From: Prorocentrum cordatum
Taxonomy: Eukaryota > Sar > Dinophyceae > Prorocentrales > Prorocentraceae
Length of the DNA: 64,000 nt
NCBI GenBank assembly: GCA_963575745.1
Contig: CAUYUJ010017858.1
Location: 1-64,000, forward strand
Direction: 5' to 3'
The position numbers and the translations under genes were made by a program. Position 1 is the first letter of the stretch, and every line of letters starts with the position of its first letter. Below the pieces are notes generated by a model. The model searched no databases, was not told where the DNA came from, and saw only the letters and a list, made by a program, of their open reading frames with translations. This document shows positions 42,260 to 53,765 of the stretch, piece after piece.

Positions 42260-43115
42260 TGAAAGCGGCACTGCGCGCTCAGCCGCCCAGGCCACGTAGC
42301 GCATGGCCTCCCGAACGTCCCGCAGCTGGATCTCGCACGCCCGCACGTGCACCTCCGACACCATGATGCTGGCCGAGCCCATCTTGGCGAAGACGTCGGC
42401 CCAGAAATTGCCGACGTAGCGGAAAGCCGTGCCGTCGGCCAGCACGGCGTCCTCCAGCTCGCGGTGGGCACGCACCCACTCTGCAGTCGGCATGGGCACG
42501 CCGCGCCCACTCCACCGTCGCCACGATTTGCCGCCAAACCATCGCGTGCGGAGCTCGCGGCCTGGTGTGCCTACCCTGCCACTCGTGGACCTCCTGCACG
42601 AACGACCTGTGGTCTGACAGCACGTGCACTGGCGGCCGCCCAAGCTGAATGGCTCGCATGCTGGCGTGGCGCTCCGACCTCGGCACCGTCTGCACGAGCC
42701 CCAGGAGGCCGCCCCAGCGCGCCTTAGTCGGCAGCAGCTCGTCCGAGATCTGCACGACTGACCATCCGCACCCGCGCACCTCCACGACCGACGAGTGGCG
42801 GCCAGACCCATCGACAAAGAGCTGCTGCCCCCAAGCTTGTCCCTCCAGCCCCCACTCGAACTCCGGGAGCTCCTCGGGGACCTGGTCGGGCAGCGGAGGG
42901 GCGAGCGGCAGGGCGAACTCCAGGTGCTCGTAGCTGGGCCCATCGCCCGTGTCCACTGCCTGCCCCCGCAGCCTCTCTCGGGTGACCAGCCGCTCCTCGG
43001 GGAAAGGCTCCTCCACCTCATCGTCCTGCTGCCGCTGCACCGCCTCGCACTCGAAGTACAAGTGGCCGTTGGAGCCCTCGGGCGCGCCGCACAGTACGCA
43101 GTCCGGTTCTCGCAC
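42260..43115 (-). pseudogene. LINE-2 zinc knuckle and RNase H
   Basis: CVLCGAPEGSNGHLYFEC is a Cx2C...Hx4C knuckle. FVDGSGRHSSVVEVRGCGWS is RNase H motif 1 with its Asp intact. VLSDHRSFVQEV carries another acidic residue. After a shift near 42500, VRAHRELEDAV and RYVGNFWADVFAKMGSA give the final His...GNxxAD block. Unlike LINE-1, the recognisable acidic residues are present. Confidence 0.87.
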
Positions 43116-43289
43116 CTCCCCGCAAGAAAAGAGCGCTGAAGAGGCCAGAGCGCGTTGGCCTGGAGTGCCCGCAGGGCCCCGCTCCGCCTTGGGCAGCAGC
43201 GGCCCACGTCCTGGTGGCCCAGGGCCAGCGCCCTCCCCCAGACCTGGAAGCCCTGGTAGTGCGCGGGGTAGTGCGCCAGCATGCGGCGC

Positions 43290-44120
43290 TCCTGCTATCT
43301 CATGATGCCCTGCTCCAGGAGCGTCAGGACATCCGAAGGCGCCTGGCGCAGCAGGTGCCCGATCTGGCCGCGGTCGTCCCGGAAGTGCATTGGGTCACAC
43401 AGCTGCCAGTCTAACCGGCGCAAGCTAAGCCATACTGCCGCCGGGCCCGCGGCAATGGGCCCACGTGACCTTCATGGCATCCTCGATCTTGGACTGCATG
43501 GCGAGGAAGGTCTTGCGGAGCCTCGCGGGAGAGCCCCTCGCTTGCCAGACCCAATCTGCGAAATTCCCGACCACCGCCATCGTGACCTCGAAGATCGGGT
43601 CGAAGGTCCTGGCTGGCATCGTCATCAGGTAGGTCGTCAAGGACCCGTGGCCCTTGTAGCCCGCGAAGCGGCCCGCCGTCGCACGGAGCTGCCGGAGCGA
43701 CTGGTCTTCGCACCCGGCCACGCTCGTGCCATGTGCGGCCGCTGGCAGGACCCCAGTCTTCCAGAGGATGCCCGCCTTCCTGGACCCCACGGCCTTGCGG
43801 AGCTGGTCAATCTTGCTCCACTTGCCGCCCATGTTCACCATGCGACGCCTATGGACCAGCTTTTGACCGCCCTGCCGTGGAGCTCGTGGCCAAGGTTCCG
43901 CATGTGGGCTTTCCCGCGGAAGCGGATGACCTTTGCGTACTCCGCGAACTTTCGCTTCGCCTCCCTCGTCGTGGCGACAAACCCGCACTTCGCGGGCTGG
44001 ACCAGGCAGCCGAGCGGCTGCAGCTCCAAGCAGAAGGTGCGCACCGTGGTCCAGAGCTGGCCGAGGGTGCTCAGGTCAGTCCCCACCCACTGGAAGGAGA
44101 CGTCGTCGATCAGCGCGCGT
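43290..44120 (-). pseudogene. LINE-2 reverse transcriptase, palm motif C and thumb
   Basis: ALIDDVSFQW is motif C with LIDD in place of YxDD. LGCLVQPAKCGFVATTREAK fits motif D and after. MRNLGHELHG is the LGxxL motif. After a frameshift come KIDQLRKAV, KAGILWKTGVLPAAAHGTSV and AGCEDQSLRQLRATAGRF, a thumb pattern shared by dinoflagellate LINEs. DPMHFRDDRGQIGHLLRQAP continues toward the knuckle. Confidence 0.85.
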
Positions 44121-44329
44121 GGCCGTACTGAGTGCTGCTGTCGAGGAGCGGTCGTCGATCAGTGCTGCTGCTGAGGAGGAAGAGGAGGGGAAGGAGGATG
44201 AAAAACGATAGAGGCAGAGAGTAAACGCGCGAGGAGGGGAAAGAGGATACGGAGGATACGGAGGACGAGGAGGACGAGGAGGATGAGGAGGAGGCGGAGG
44301 ACGAACACAAGGAGCGAGGAAGAGAAAGA

Positions 44330-44395
44330 ACAGAGGAGGAGGAGGAGGAGGAGGAGGAGGAGGAGGAGGAGGAGGAGGAGGAGGAGGAGGAGGAT
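44330..44395. repeat. GGA microsatellite
   Basis: Pure AGG run; 44160-44330 upstream is a degenerate GGA/GATACGGAG tract. Confidence 0.95.
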
Positions 44396-44595
44396 CAGGA
44401 GGATCGGGATGAGGAGGACACCGTGGCGTAGCGGAGGTGGAAGACACATGATGAGCCAACCTATGCGCCAGGGGTGGGGGGCGTGCAACCTCGGGGTGGC
44501 GGGGTCACGGGTGGAGCTTCCGGCCGCGTCTTCACGCATGATCTCTCGAGCTGGATCGGTTTGTGAGGTCAGGGGCAATGTTAGGGGTAGCGACA

Positions 44596-44710
44596 GGCTC
44601 AGGAGGGGATGCATCGGCCCCTAATCGCCCACTGATCGCCGACAGGGGCCCGATAGCCCGCCCCGCCCAGGACAGTGCGGCTTCGCTATCGGGGGCCTCT
44701 CTCGGATCTA
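44596..44710. repeat. Dispersed repeat J, copy 2
   Basis: Aligns with 248-345 (GCATCG-CCCC, ATCGCCCAC, GCCCGCCCCGCCCAGGA). Confidence 0.5.
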
Positions 44711-45020
44711 TTGGCGAAGTGCCGCCGATTTCTGGTCGATGTTCCCCCGCATGGGTCGATATTCCGCCTCCTGAGCTGGTCCCCCTCTACGGCCAAGACG
44801 CTGCAAATAAGGACCGCTTTGGGTCTGGAAGGGACGCGCCGTTCCGTAGGTCATTCCGTGGTTGTTCCTCGAGCCCTCTTCGTGCGCCCAGGCTCTTTGG
44901 GTGCCAAGGAAAAGGGACCTCTTTCCTTCTGCAGCGCTCCTTCCTGCAGCAGCTTGGCTGTGTCGTCTCCCCGCAGTCCCGGGGGTTCAGGCATGGCCAC
45001 ATCCGAGGCCCGAAAACCAT
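44711..45020. other. Unassigned DNA
   Basis: No gene or repeat recognised. Confidence 0.35.
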
Positions 45021-45023
45021 CAC

Positions 45024-45131
45024 TTCACTAATTTTGGGCCCCAGGGCCCACTGAGGCCCCAGGGGCCCCAGATTAGTGAAGTGATGTTTTTTTCCCACGT
45101 GAGGACCCCGAAATTCATCACTTCACTAAAC
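45024..45131. repeat. CATCACTTCACTAAT inverted repeat
   Basis: CATCACTTCACTAAT (45024) and its inverse ATTAGTGAAGTGATG (45072) enclose a GGGCCC-rich centre, and a third direct copy CATCACTTCACTAAA follows at 45117. Confidence 0.8.
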
Positions 45132-45310
45132 CGAACCCAGGACGAAAGTCAGGGGCCGAATTGCTGCTGTGATGCCACATCGGCCTCGTACCACAGCGCT
45201 CCACGCCCTTCTTCCGCGCCGTGGGCGCGCCAGCAGGCCGGGGGACGCCATGAGCGCATGCCGGCACGTGCCCTCTCTGGCCAGGGGCCGAGCCGGCGCC
45301 CCGGAGCGTG

Positions 45311-45312
<2 letters not shown>
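45132..45312. other. Unassigned short spacer
   Basis: Nothing recognised. Confidence 0.3.

Positions 45313-45350
<38 letters not shown>
45313..45350. repeat. TG microsatellite
   Basis: About 18 TG units. Confidence 0.97.
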
Positions 45351-45351
<1 letters not shown>

Positions 45352-45774
45352 CGGGGGTGGACAGAACCCCCAGCAGTGACACGTCGATCAGTGAATTGTC
45401 CGTTTTCGGTTCTCGAGAGGGCGCCGTGGCCGTTTTTTTCCAGGCTTGCGCCCGCCAAATTTGGGCCTCAGGTCGTTTTCACTAAACCACGTTTTACTAA
45501 AGGGGGGTCTGTCCATCCCCGATGTGTGTATGTGTGTGTGTGTACGTGTATCTTCTGCCTTCCGCTGCGCCGCTCACTGCTTGGACCTGCCCCTCGGCAC
45601 GCACGCGGCGACCCTCGCGGTCCGAGCGTGCCTCCTCCCCGCGTCTTACCCGACCCCACCCTCCGCGCTCCTCTGGCTCGGTGCTAGCTGTGCCTCCGGC
45701 GCGTCCCGCCGCCGTTTGGATCTCCCAGGGCCGCAGGCCAAAACAGCGCACGTGTACATATGATGTGCATGTAT
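45351..45774. other. Unassigned DNA
   Basis: Nothing recognised apart from a short TG tract at 45525-45545. Confidence 0.35.
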
Positions 45775-45871
45775 TTCTCTCTCAACATACATATATATAT
45801 GTATATGTACATGTGTGTGTAAGTGTGTGTGTATGTGTATGTGTATAGGTACATGTGTATGTGTATATGTA

Positions 45872-45950
<79 letters not shown>

Positions 45951-46025
45951 GTGTGTATATGTGTACATATGTATGTATAAGCAGTGTACGTGTGTATATA
46001 TATATGTATATATGTATGTGTACGT
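45775..46025. repeat. TATGTG hexamer microsatellite
   Basis: GTATGT hexamer array (pure about 45865-45950) with TATA and TGTG flanks. Confidence 0.97.
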
Positions 46026-46096
46026 GTGCGTGCATTTGTGGCTGGGCGAGGGCCGTGCCTGCTTTCTCCTCGCCGTCCATGTCCTGATGCCAATGT

Positions 46097-46251
46097 TCAG
46101 GAGGGAAAAAACACACAGACACAATCAATCGTCGATCCCCCAGAAAATGTGGGAAAATCTGGGAAGCGGGGGGGGAGACAAAAACCCAACACATCTTGGA
46201 AAATATGGGGAACATTGTGTGTATTTACTTGTGTGTCCTGGGGCCCCTGCA
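46097..46251 (+). mobile_element. Family A insertion, copy A8
   Basis: 155 bp with a perfect target duplication AATGT at 46092-46096 and 46252-46256. Confidence 0.87.
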
Positions 46252-46256
46252 AATGT

Positions 46257-47520
46257 GCTGCTTCCCCCCTGGGGTGGCCACGTGCGGCGAGCCAGCGCGC
46301 TTTCGCGCGCGAGGGCCTCCCCGAGTTGTTTCCTCGGCCTCGTCGCTGCGCGCGACGCCGCGACCGCCACAGAATGTGTGCGTGCATCTGCCTTCCGCCG
46401 TGTGTCCACGAAGGCGCACGCGCGCGCACGGTCCTCCTCCTCCTCCCGATTCTGGATCCCGCGCGTGCGTCGCCGAGATCAGCGTGGGTGCACAGCCGAG
46501 CGGCGCCAAGGAGCAGGGCCGACGGCGCGGGCATTCGCGCCGAGGGTGCCAGCGTAGGCTGGCGCACCAACGTCGCCTCCTCCGCGCGGCGTGCCGCGTG
46601 AGCTGCGCCGCGCGAGCCGCCGCGCTGGGCGGTCCCGCCCTCGCGCGCCAGACCCCTGGGCGTGCCATCGGCTGGTCCTCCGCTCCTCACCGCCCCTGCG
46701 GGGCGGCAGCCACCGGGGCGCCCTGGGCGGAGCTCCGCGTGGGGCCACGACGCGCGTGAGGGGTGCGGCACGCGGGCGCAACAACCGGGGGCGACGAGGC
46801 GTGCAAGGGGTGTGCTAAAAAACGCCTCGCCGTCTTCGCCCCTCCCCAGGGCGGTACTCGGGGTGCAGAGGCGCCGCCGCCGGCCGCCGCCGCTGGCCGC
46901 CGCCGCTGGCCGCCGCTGCTCTCGTCGCTGCTCGCCGTCTCCGCCGTTCGCCGTCGTGGCTGTTCGCCGCCGCCGCCGCTGCTCGGAGTCGTCGCTGGCC
47001 GCGCCTTGTCCCGTGCGAGGCGGAGCTGCGCCCGTCCGCGGCGGAGCATCTGCTGCGGCAGCAGGTGCTCTCCCGAGTCTCTCCTCGTCTCTTCCTCTCG
47101 GCCCCTCTGGCCGTCCCTGGCCCCGCTCTCCAGCTGTGTGCTTGCCCGCCTCTCCCTCGGGCCTGTCTGCGTGAGTGCTTGCCTGCATGTCTGCCGCGTC
47201 TGGCTGTCCGCTTGTTTGTCAGTATTATCGCTGTCTTTCAGTCTTTCCGCCGTCTTTTCACGGGGGTCTCTCCTGGCCAGTGTGCGATTATTTTTGTTGG
47301 TTCTCTCCCTTTCCCTCGCTCTTGCTTTCACTATGTTTTTTTTGTTCTCTCTCTCTCTCTCTCTTTTCCTCTTTCTCTCAACCCCTCGACCACCTAACTG
47401 GCCAACCTTCTGTGATGCCGTTGCCTTCCCGGTGCCAATCATGGCAGACATGGGCCACAGAGGGTCCCACCGGGGAGCCGCGGAGCCCGAGAACGCAAGG
47501 GCCTGCATCCCTTTCGCCTG
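46257..47520. other. Unassigned GC-rich DNA
   Basis: No gene recognised. It contains GCCGCC-type repeats (46870-46990) and CTCTCT repeats (47345-47370). Overlapping open frames on both strands reflect the composition. Confidence 0.4.
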
Positions 47521-47523
47521 AGA

Positions 47524-47645
47524 CTCGGGCCGAACGAAAGGGGGGGATAGGGGCCTTCTCGGACCGTCTTGGGGGCCTCTTGGGCGGCCCCAGAAGCTGT
47601 CGTGGACCTCAAGAAAGAGCCCGAGAAGGGCCGGACCCTCCAAAT
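47524..47645. mobile_element. Family E terminal fragment followed by D-type words
   Basis: CGGGCCGAACGAAAGGGGGG matches the left end of E elements, then the sequence leaves the family into CTTGGGGGCCTCTTGGG words. Confidence 0.55.
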
Positions 47646-47688
47646 TGACCGGGCCGGGCTCCGGGGGGAAGGGTTTGGGGTTGGGGAA

Positions 47689-47876
47689 TCGGGCCAGACG
47701 AAAGGGGGGGATCGGGAAAGGGGGGGCTTACGAAATCTGCTGCGTGCAGCCGGTTTCGGCCCCGCCGCTGGGCCCATTCCTCGACACCTGGGCGCCTCCC
47801 GGCGCGCGGAGGCGGCGGGTAAATCAGCTACGTGAACTGATTCTCTCACCCCCCCCCTTTGCTATCCTTAGAAGGC
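47689..47876. mobile_element. Family E element, copy E2 (right end lost)
   Basis: TCGGGCCAGACGAAAGGGGG start, interior TGCTGCGTGCAGCCGGTTTC and AATCAGCTACGTGAACTGAT as in E1, then ends at CCCCTTTGCTATCC without the outer CTTTCGCCCGACCCGA. Confidence 0.75.
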
Positions 47877-48165
47877 CGAGGGTTCGCTAGGGACTGGTTA
47901 CCCCCCAAAACAATGAAAACCCTTACAAAACCCTCCCGAAACCCTCCGAAGACCCTCCTGGAACCCTTCCTGGAGGGTTTCCAGAGGGTTTCGGCAGGGT
48001 TTCGGGTATTAGCCTGCAGCCGTGTCGCCCGAGACCCCCTCCGCGATGCCCTCGGGCGTCGTGCCGCTCGCGCTGAAGGGCCGGCTGCCAGGGGGGGGGG
48101 GACAAGCGAGCCCGAGACCGCCCGGCTCGACAGCCATTTCGCTTGAGATGTCCTCACGCTGTACA
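47877..48165. other. Short repeated CCCT/GGAG words and unassigned DNA
   Basis: Around 47925-48005, ACCCTCC and GGAGGGTTT words form weak inverted repeats. No gene. Confidence 0.4.
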
Positions 48166-48169
48166 TTGA

Positions 48170-48338
48170 TACTACTAATCGTAAAATTAACAATCATAAT
48201 AATATTAATAGTGATACGAATAAGAATAGGAATAGTATTAATAATGATACGAATAATACGAATAACAATAGTAGTAATAGTAATACGTATCGTAATACGA
48301 ATATTATTACTATTATTATTATTATTATCATTATTATT

Positions 48339-48374
<36 letters not shown>

Positions 48375-48423
48375 GTTATTTATGTATTTATTTATTTATT
48401 TATGTATTCATGTATTTACGTAT

Positions 48424-48462
<39 letters not shown>

Positions 48463-48608
48463 TGTAGTTATTTTTTATTTATTTATTTATTTATTCATTT
48501 ATTTATTTTTTATTCATTTATTTATTTTATGTATTTTTTTTTTATTTATTTATGTATTTATTTATTTTTTATTATTAGTATTCTTTATTATTATTATTAT
48601 TATTATTT

Positions 48609-48639
<31 letters not shown>

Positions 48640-48695
48640 TTATTATTTATTATTATCATTATTATTAATAAGAATAATATTATTAATAATAGTAT
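48170..48695. repeat. TTTA/ATT AT-rich satellite
   Basis: ATA/AATA words, then TTTA tetramers (48340-48640) and ATT triplets. The strongest AT island in the window; Tyr/Phe/Ile frames are artefacts. Confidence 0.97.
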
Positions 48696-48699
48696 TCGA

Positions 48700-49080
48700 A
48701 ATGGCAATATATTCGGCCGGTTCGGCAGCCGTTTCGCCTGCGCTTCCCGACACTTTTTATTCGGGACTCGCGTTCTCGCCTCCGTGCCGGGCTACGCTCC
48801 CCCATCGCATTTCGCTCTAATGGGTTCTAACAGTTACACCAACAACACATGAGAACCCCAACTGTGGGACGGGCCTCCCGGGACCGCCCAGTCTGGCAGC
48901 CGTTTCGATTGAGACTCTCGCAGTTTATTGAAGCATCGTGCTATCGCCTCAATGCGGGCTGCGGGCCAGCACAAGGGGGACGGTGAACCCGAAGCCGCCT
49001 GCTTCGGCAGCCGTTTCGCCGGAGACTTCCTCACAGTGTAGACAGGCATCGCGGTTCTCGCCCCAATGCCAGCCACATTT
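48700..49080. repeat. GGCAGCCGTTTCG-based degenerate repeats
   Basis: CGGCAGCCGTTTCGCCTG, TGGCAGCCGTTTCGATTGAG and CGGCAGCCGTTTCGCCGGAG recur; a relative (GACAGCCATTTCGCTTGAG) precedes the AT island at about 48127. Confidence 0.65.
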
Positions 49081-49084
49081 TTCG

Positions 49085-49510
49085 TCCAGACGGCCACGGT
49101 CCCGCAGGTCGTAAAGACCGCACAGGTCCCACGAGCCCCACAGGTCTCGCAGGACCCACAGGCCCCACAGGGCCGACACGTCCCATAGGTGTCGCAGGTC
49201 CCACAGGTCTCACAGGCCAGGTCCCACGTTGCCACAGGTGCCACAGGTGCCACAGGCCCCACAGGTGCCACAGGTGCCACAGGCTCCACAGACCCCACAT
49301 GTGTCACGCATCCCCCAGGTCCCACAGGTCCCAGTGGTCCCGCAGGTCGTACGGGCCGCACAGATCCTTCAATGGTCCCACAGGTCCCGCAGGTCCCGTG
49401 GGTCGCGCGTTGCGCACAAGTTCCACAGTTCCACCCGCCCCACGGGTCCCACGGGTCCTGCAGGTGTCGCAGGCCCCACAGGCCCCACATTTCCCGCCGG
49501 TCCTCCGCCT
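49085..49510. repeat. 9-12-bp minisatellite (CCACAGGTC/CCACAGGTG)
   Basis: Period-9 units with occasional CGTAAAGAC or GGCCGC interruptions. Translations look collagen-like (Gly-Pro/Thr) on + or Cys-Gly-Thr on minus; both are expected from the repeat. Confidence 0.93.
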
Positions 49511-50110
49511 CCTTCATACCCTCCCAGCTCTTGACTCCCACGCGGGTCCACGGCCTCGCCCCGCCTGGTCTCGGTGAGGCCTGGACGCCTCGCTCGTTCG
49601 TTCGCTCGCTCGCTCGTTCGGCTCGTTCTGCCCTTGACGCCCAGGGGTTCATACCACCTTCGATGGCAGTCCACATGTCGAAGTGAGGACTACCTGGGGC
49701 TCAGGAGGGGCTCTGGTTTTGCTGCCGGTTTCCCAAAATCGAAGTCGGGAACCTGGCCGAGGCTCGGCGTTTCCAGAGAGGGATTCAACGCAATGGATGG
49801 GAATGGGACGGAGGGGAAGAACGTCAGGCATGGCGCGAGCGCACATGGCTCGTCGTCTCCCGTTTCTTTCCTCCTCCCTAACCTTTCCTCCTCCCTAGCC
49901 TTCCCTTTCTCATACTCATCCTCGTGTCCGTGTCGTGCCAGCGCCAACGAGGTCCATGACGCCATCTCGCCACACTGCCAGATGCCGCGCGATGATTCCC
50001 TCGACGACTACCACCAGGCCGCCAGTTTCGTCGCCCAGCAGAGAGGATGAGGGATGATGACGAGGAAGGGACAGCGGACGAGGGCGGAGAAATATTGAGG
50101 AGGGTGGAGG
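49511..50110. other. Unassigned DNA
   Basis: No gene recognised. CGTTCGCTCGCT repeats at 49590-49625. Confidence 0.35.
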
Positions 50111-50460
50111 GGGATGATGATTAATCGCAGTGGAACGGAGAGCCCCTCACCGGGAAGTCGGCTTCGGCTACGTGCTCGTGCCGTGCCTGCGGGCGAGGCG
50201 CAGCGGCGTGGGCGCGCGAGAGGAACGATCCCGCCGTCGATGGGGCGCTTCGGAGGCAGAAGCCCTGCCCTCCTGTGGGCACGCGCAGTGGCGGGGGGCG
50301 TCCCGCCGTGGTGCCTCGCCGTGTCCCGATGGTGTCCCGCGGTGTCCCGCCGTGGTGTCCCGATGGTGTCCCGTGGTGTCCCGTGGTGTCCCGTGGTGTC
50401 CCGTGGTGTCCCGCGGTGTCCCAGTGGTGTCCCGCGGTGTCCCGTTTGTTCTTCCCCCTC
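50111..50460 (+). repeat. Compound repeat P, copy 1 (GC block plus GGTGTCCCG array)
   Basis: GTCGGCTTCGGCTACGTGCT and GTGCGGGCGAGGCG-like words are shared with 63500-63640, followed by about 12 GGTGTCCCG units and then a GAT satellite, in the same order as at 63.5-64 kb. Confidence 0.75.
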
Positions 50461-50499
50461 TCCCGAATCTCTATGTCATCCAACAACGGGTCGTATAGG

Positions 50500-50845
50500 T
50501 ATGTTATTATGTTGATGCTGATGATCATGTTGATGCTGATGATGACGATGCTGGTGATGGTGGTGATGATGATGACGGTGATGATACAGGTGATTACGAT
50601 GATGATTGTGATGATGTTGCTGATGGTGATAATGGTGTTGATGGCGGTGATGGTGAAGATGGTGGTGCTGGTGCTGATGGTGATGGTGATTGTGATGATG
50701 CTGACGATGATGAGGCAATGGAGAGGGCGGACGCGTGATAATGTTGATGAGGATGAGGAGAGGGCAGATAAGGGTGGGGAACAGGGTTGAGGGTGATGAT
50801 CATGATGATGGTGATGATGAGGACTATGATGATGGTGATGATGGT
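50500..50845. repeat. GAT/GCTGAT satellite
   Basis: ATGATGCTGATG and GATGGTGAT units. Confidence 0.95.
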
Positions 50846-50959
50846 CCTGCTGCTGCGCTGTCGCCTAGTCGCCCGGCGGCGTCCTTCATTGAGCATGTCG
50901 TTCTCGCCTTGGCGCTGGCCGTCATATTGTTGCTGCTACTGTCGCTGGTGCTGGTGGTT

Positions 50960-51087
50960 TCAGGAGGGAAAGAAACACACAGACACAATGAATCGGGGAT
51001 TCCCCAGAACAAGTGGGAAAATATGGGAAGTGGGGGGGAAGACAAAAACCCAGAAAATATTTATTGGTGTGTCCCATGGCCCCTTCA
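50960..51087 (+). mobile_element. Family A insertion, copy A9
   Basis: 128 bp with an internal deletion after CCCAGAAAATAT. Flanks TGGTT and TGGAT agree in 4 of 5. Confidence 0.82.
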
Positions 51088-51289
51088 TGGATGTGGTGGT
51101 GTTTGCTGTCGTGCTGGTCAAAGATGTACTGCTGGTGTCGAACGTGTGGCTTGCACTACTATTTCTGCTGCTGTTGGCGTTGGTGGTTGTGGTGGTGGTG
51201 CTGCTGCGCATGGTGCTGCTGCTTCTTGCGCTGCTCGTCTCAGTGGTGCTACTGATTGCTCTAGAGCCATGGCGAGTGTGCAGTGGGAC

Positions 51290-52075
51290 ACCTCGCCCAC
51301 AAATGCGACGGATGCCCTCTCCTCACCAGCGGCCACATCTACTACATCGACCTTGTGTTGGTTCTCACCCTGGCCACATCCATGGGTGCGAATGCTGCTT
51401 TCGCCGTGGCGCAGGTCGCATCCATGACTGCCAGTTTCGCTCTCGCATCAGCGTCGGCCGCATGATCGCGCCCGTTTCTCTCGCCTCAGTGCCGGCCACA
51501 TTTCAGGAGGAAAAGAAACACGCAGACACAATTAGTCGTCGATTCCCCAGAAAGTATAGGAAAATACGGGAAGTGGGGGGGAGGACAAAAACCCAGAAAA
51601 TATAAGAAAACATGGGGAATCTTTTTATATGTGTGTATTTATTTGTGTGTTCTGGGGCCCCTTCAACATTCGCTGTGGCGCCCGCGACTGCGACGGCTGC
51701 GGCCGCCTCCGCGCCAGCCGCCTCCACGACTGCGAGCGTTGCCCTCGTCCCAGCGCCGGCCACGTCCTGTGATCACGAGGTGTCGCTCTCGCCTCGGCGC
51801 CGGGAGCACCCACGACTGTCACAACCGCTCTCGCCTCCGCGCTGGCCGCATCCACGACTGCGCATGTTGCCCACGCTTCAAGGCTTCGGCGCTGGACACA
51901 CTCACATCTGCGAGGGTGGCTTTCGCCTCAGCGCCAGCCCCATCGACGTTTTGCGAGAGTTGCTCTCGCCTCAGCGCCGGCCACATCCATGATTACAAAC
52001 AAACGCTGCTCTCGCCTCAGCGACTGCCACATCCATGATGGCGAAAATTGCACTCGCTTCGGTGCCAGTTGGATT
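51290..52075. repeat. About 50-bp minisatellite interrupted by A10
   Basis: Degenerate units share TCTCGCCTCAGCGCCGGCCA and CATCCATGACTGCGA. About a dozen units, in two blocks on either side of A10. Confidence 0.8.
51503..51665 (+). mobile_element. Family A insertion, copy A10
   Basis: 163 bp with a perfect target duplication ACATT at 51498-51502 and 51666-51670. The duplicated bases fall in the GGCCACAT part of a minisatellite unit, so neighbouring units approximate the empty site. Confidence 0.9.
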
Positions 52076-52394
52076 CTTTGTGGGAAACGGAGAGGGATTA
52101 GTGAAGCAGTCGCACTTTTGCATTGCCTGTTGCCGTCCTATCTGGTGCATCCTTTGCTACAGCCCGCGCGCGTTGCACACTGGTTTCTCTGAGCCTTTGG
52201 TCACGTTAACTTTAATGGGTCTGGTTAGCTTTGGCGCAGTGTCGCCAGGGCCTGGGTCAGGTTAGCTTCGGGATTTGCCACGTTAGGAGGGGTGCTTTAT
52301 ACGCACTGCGTAATGCATTTCGCGTGATACAAGATGCTCGAGTAGCAACACGTACATCATCTTGAACAATAGGGGGCAGACTGGGGATCACCCT
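52076..52394. other. Unassigned DNA
   Basis: Nothing recognised. Confidence 0.35.
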
Positions 52395-52452
52395 CATATA
52401 TGTATATGTATGTATATATATATATATATGTTTACACATGTATATATATATG

Positions 52453-52483
<31 letters not shown>

Positions 52484-52496
52484 ATATATATATATG
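52395..52496. repeat. TATATG microsatellite
   Basis: TATG and TATA words ending directly at the D-array start CCCCGTGCACG. Confidence 0.95.
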
Positions 52497-52497
52497 T

Positions 52498-53370
52498 CCC
52501 CGTGCACGAGGCCTGGGCGCCCGGGGTCCAGGCTACGGGGGGGCATGGGGAGGACCAGGGTTTGCCAGACCGCTCCCGGAGCACCCCGGAGCGGCCCTGT
52601 AGCTCCCAGACTGCCCCAGCGAGCTCCAAGACGCTCACAGAAGCCCCCGGGGGACTTTGACCAGCCCCTCCAAGACAGCCCATAGCCCCAACGTGGCCCC
52701 AGATGGGCTCCAGACCGCAAATACACAGCCCAAGAGGCCTCCAAGAGGCATCAAGAGACCTCCGAGAGGCGTTCCGAGAGAGCCCGAAGAGGCCCCAATT
52801 CTTGATTTTCATATGTTTTTTTGAATGTTTTTCGGTGTCTCACGTTTTCGACCTTCCGACGCTCCACGACGGCCGACGACGCCCCCAAGAAAGACCGCCC
52901 CAAGCCGAAAAGGCCCCCAACAGAGCCCCAAGACGGCCCCAGGGAGCCCGAAAATTGCCTGGGACGAGCCTCAGACTGCCCAAGAGAGCCCCAGGACAGG
53001 CCCAAGCTGGGCCACAGAGCGGGAGCGGGAGGCCCCAAGGCGCTCCAAGACGGCCCTGACGGCTCCAACGTGGCCCCAGATAGGCCTAACACGGCCAATA
53101 CACAGCCCAAGAGCCTTCCAAGAGGCTCCAAGAGAGCTCCGAGACGGGTTCGGAGAGAGCCCGAAGAGGCCCATATCCTTGAGTTTCCAGTCGTTTTTGT
53201 CAAATGTTTTCGCTTTCTGGCGTTCTCGAGCTTCCAACGCTCGAAGACGGCCGAAGACGCCCCGAAGATCGCCCCAAGACCGCCGAGGAGGCCCCCAAAA
53301 CAGCCCCAAGACGGCCCAGGAGAGCCTGCAGACTGCCCAAGATGATTTGGAGGACATGTGCGGAAGTCTG
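52498..53370 (+). repeat. D-family tandem array, about 370-bp units
   Basis: It begins CCCCGTGCACGAGGCC, as does the array at 61375. Each unit has a GC-rich part (GGCCACAGAGCGGGAGCGGG, CGTGGCCCCAGAT, CACAGCCCAAGAG) and an AT-richer island (TTTTGAATGTTTTTCGG or TTTTTGTCAAATGTTTTCGC) followed by TTCCAACGCTC-like sequence. Frames on both strands are low-complexity. Confidence 0.88.
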
Positions 53371-53760
53371 CGTGATACGAATGCTCATGAAGAGGAGCTG
53401 GACTTATAAATCCCGACGCCTCTCAGGCCGGCGTGTCCACAGAGACGACGAGAGGGTATGCGCCGTCTTATTCACCTGCCGATGGATGGCACCATCCGCG
53501 CAAGCAGATCGAGATCTCTGCACCCCGCTCCGCAGGGTGTGAGCGCCGCGGTCTACACCCCGAGTGCACGGGCGCACGCGCAACCTCGAGCCCGAGGGGC
53601 GGCGGACGCCGGCCCCCCGCGCAACGACAGGCATCCCCGGACAGCGCTCGCAGCGTCGGTCCCCGCGTTGTCCGTCTCCCTGTTGCTTCCCGCCTTGTCC
53701 GTCTCCCCTTGGGGTCCGTGCTGTGTGTGACCTGTCGTAGACTTCTTGACCGATGCTGAA
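53371..53760. other. Unassigned DNA
   Basis: No gene recognised. Confidence 0.35.
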
Positions 53761-53765
53761 CTGGT

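Larger units (their letters stand above)
41560..44125 (-). mobile_element. LINE-2, 5'-truncated non-LTR retrotransposon
   Basis: The minus strand reads RT motif C onward, zinc knuckle, RNase H and C-terminal Cys finger. It starts at ALIDDVSFQW (DD encoded by 44102-44107), so everything before motif C is missing. Truncation just upstream of the catalytic pair, next to a GGA-rich tract, fits incomplete reverse transcription or later loss. At least three frameshifts (about 43850, 42500, 42110) make it non-functional. The 3' limit is approximate. Confidence 0.88.

Noticed and set aside
41633-43282. A single 549-residue minus-strand protein
   Set aside because: Only its middle part (RNase H tail) is in the correct LINE-2 frame; the rest is out of frame with the knuckle, RNase H and terminal finger.
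49085-49510. Collagen-like (Gly-Pro-Thr) or Cys-Gly-Thr protein
   Set aside because: Both are by-products of a period-9 DNA repeat, open on both strands.
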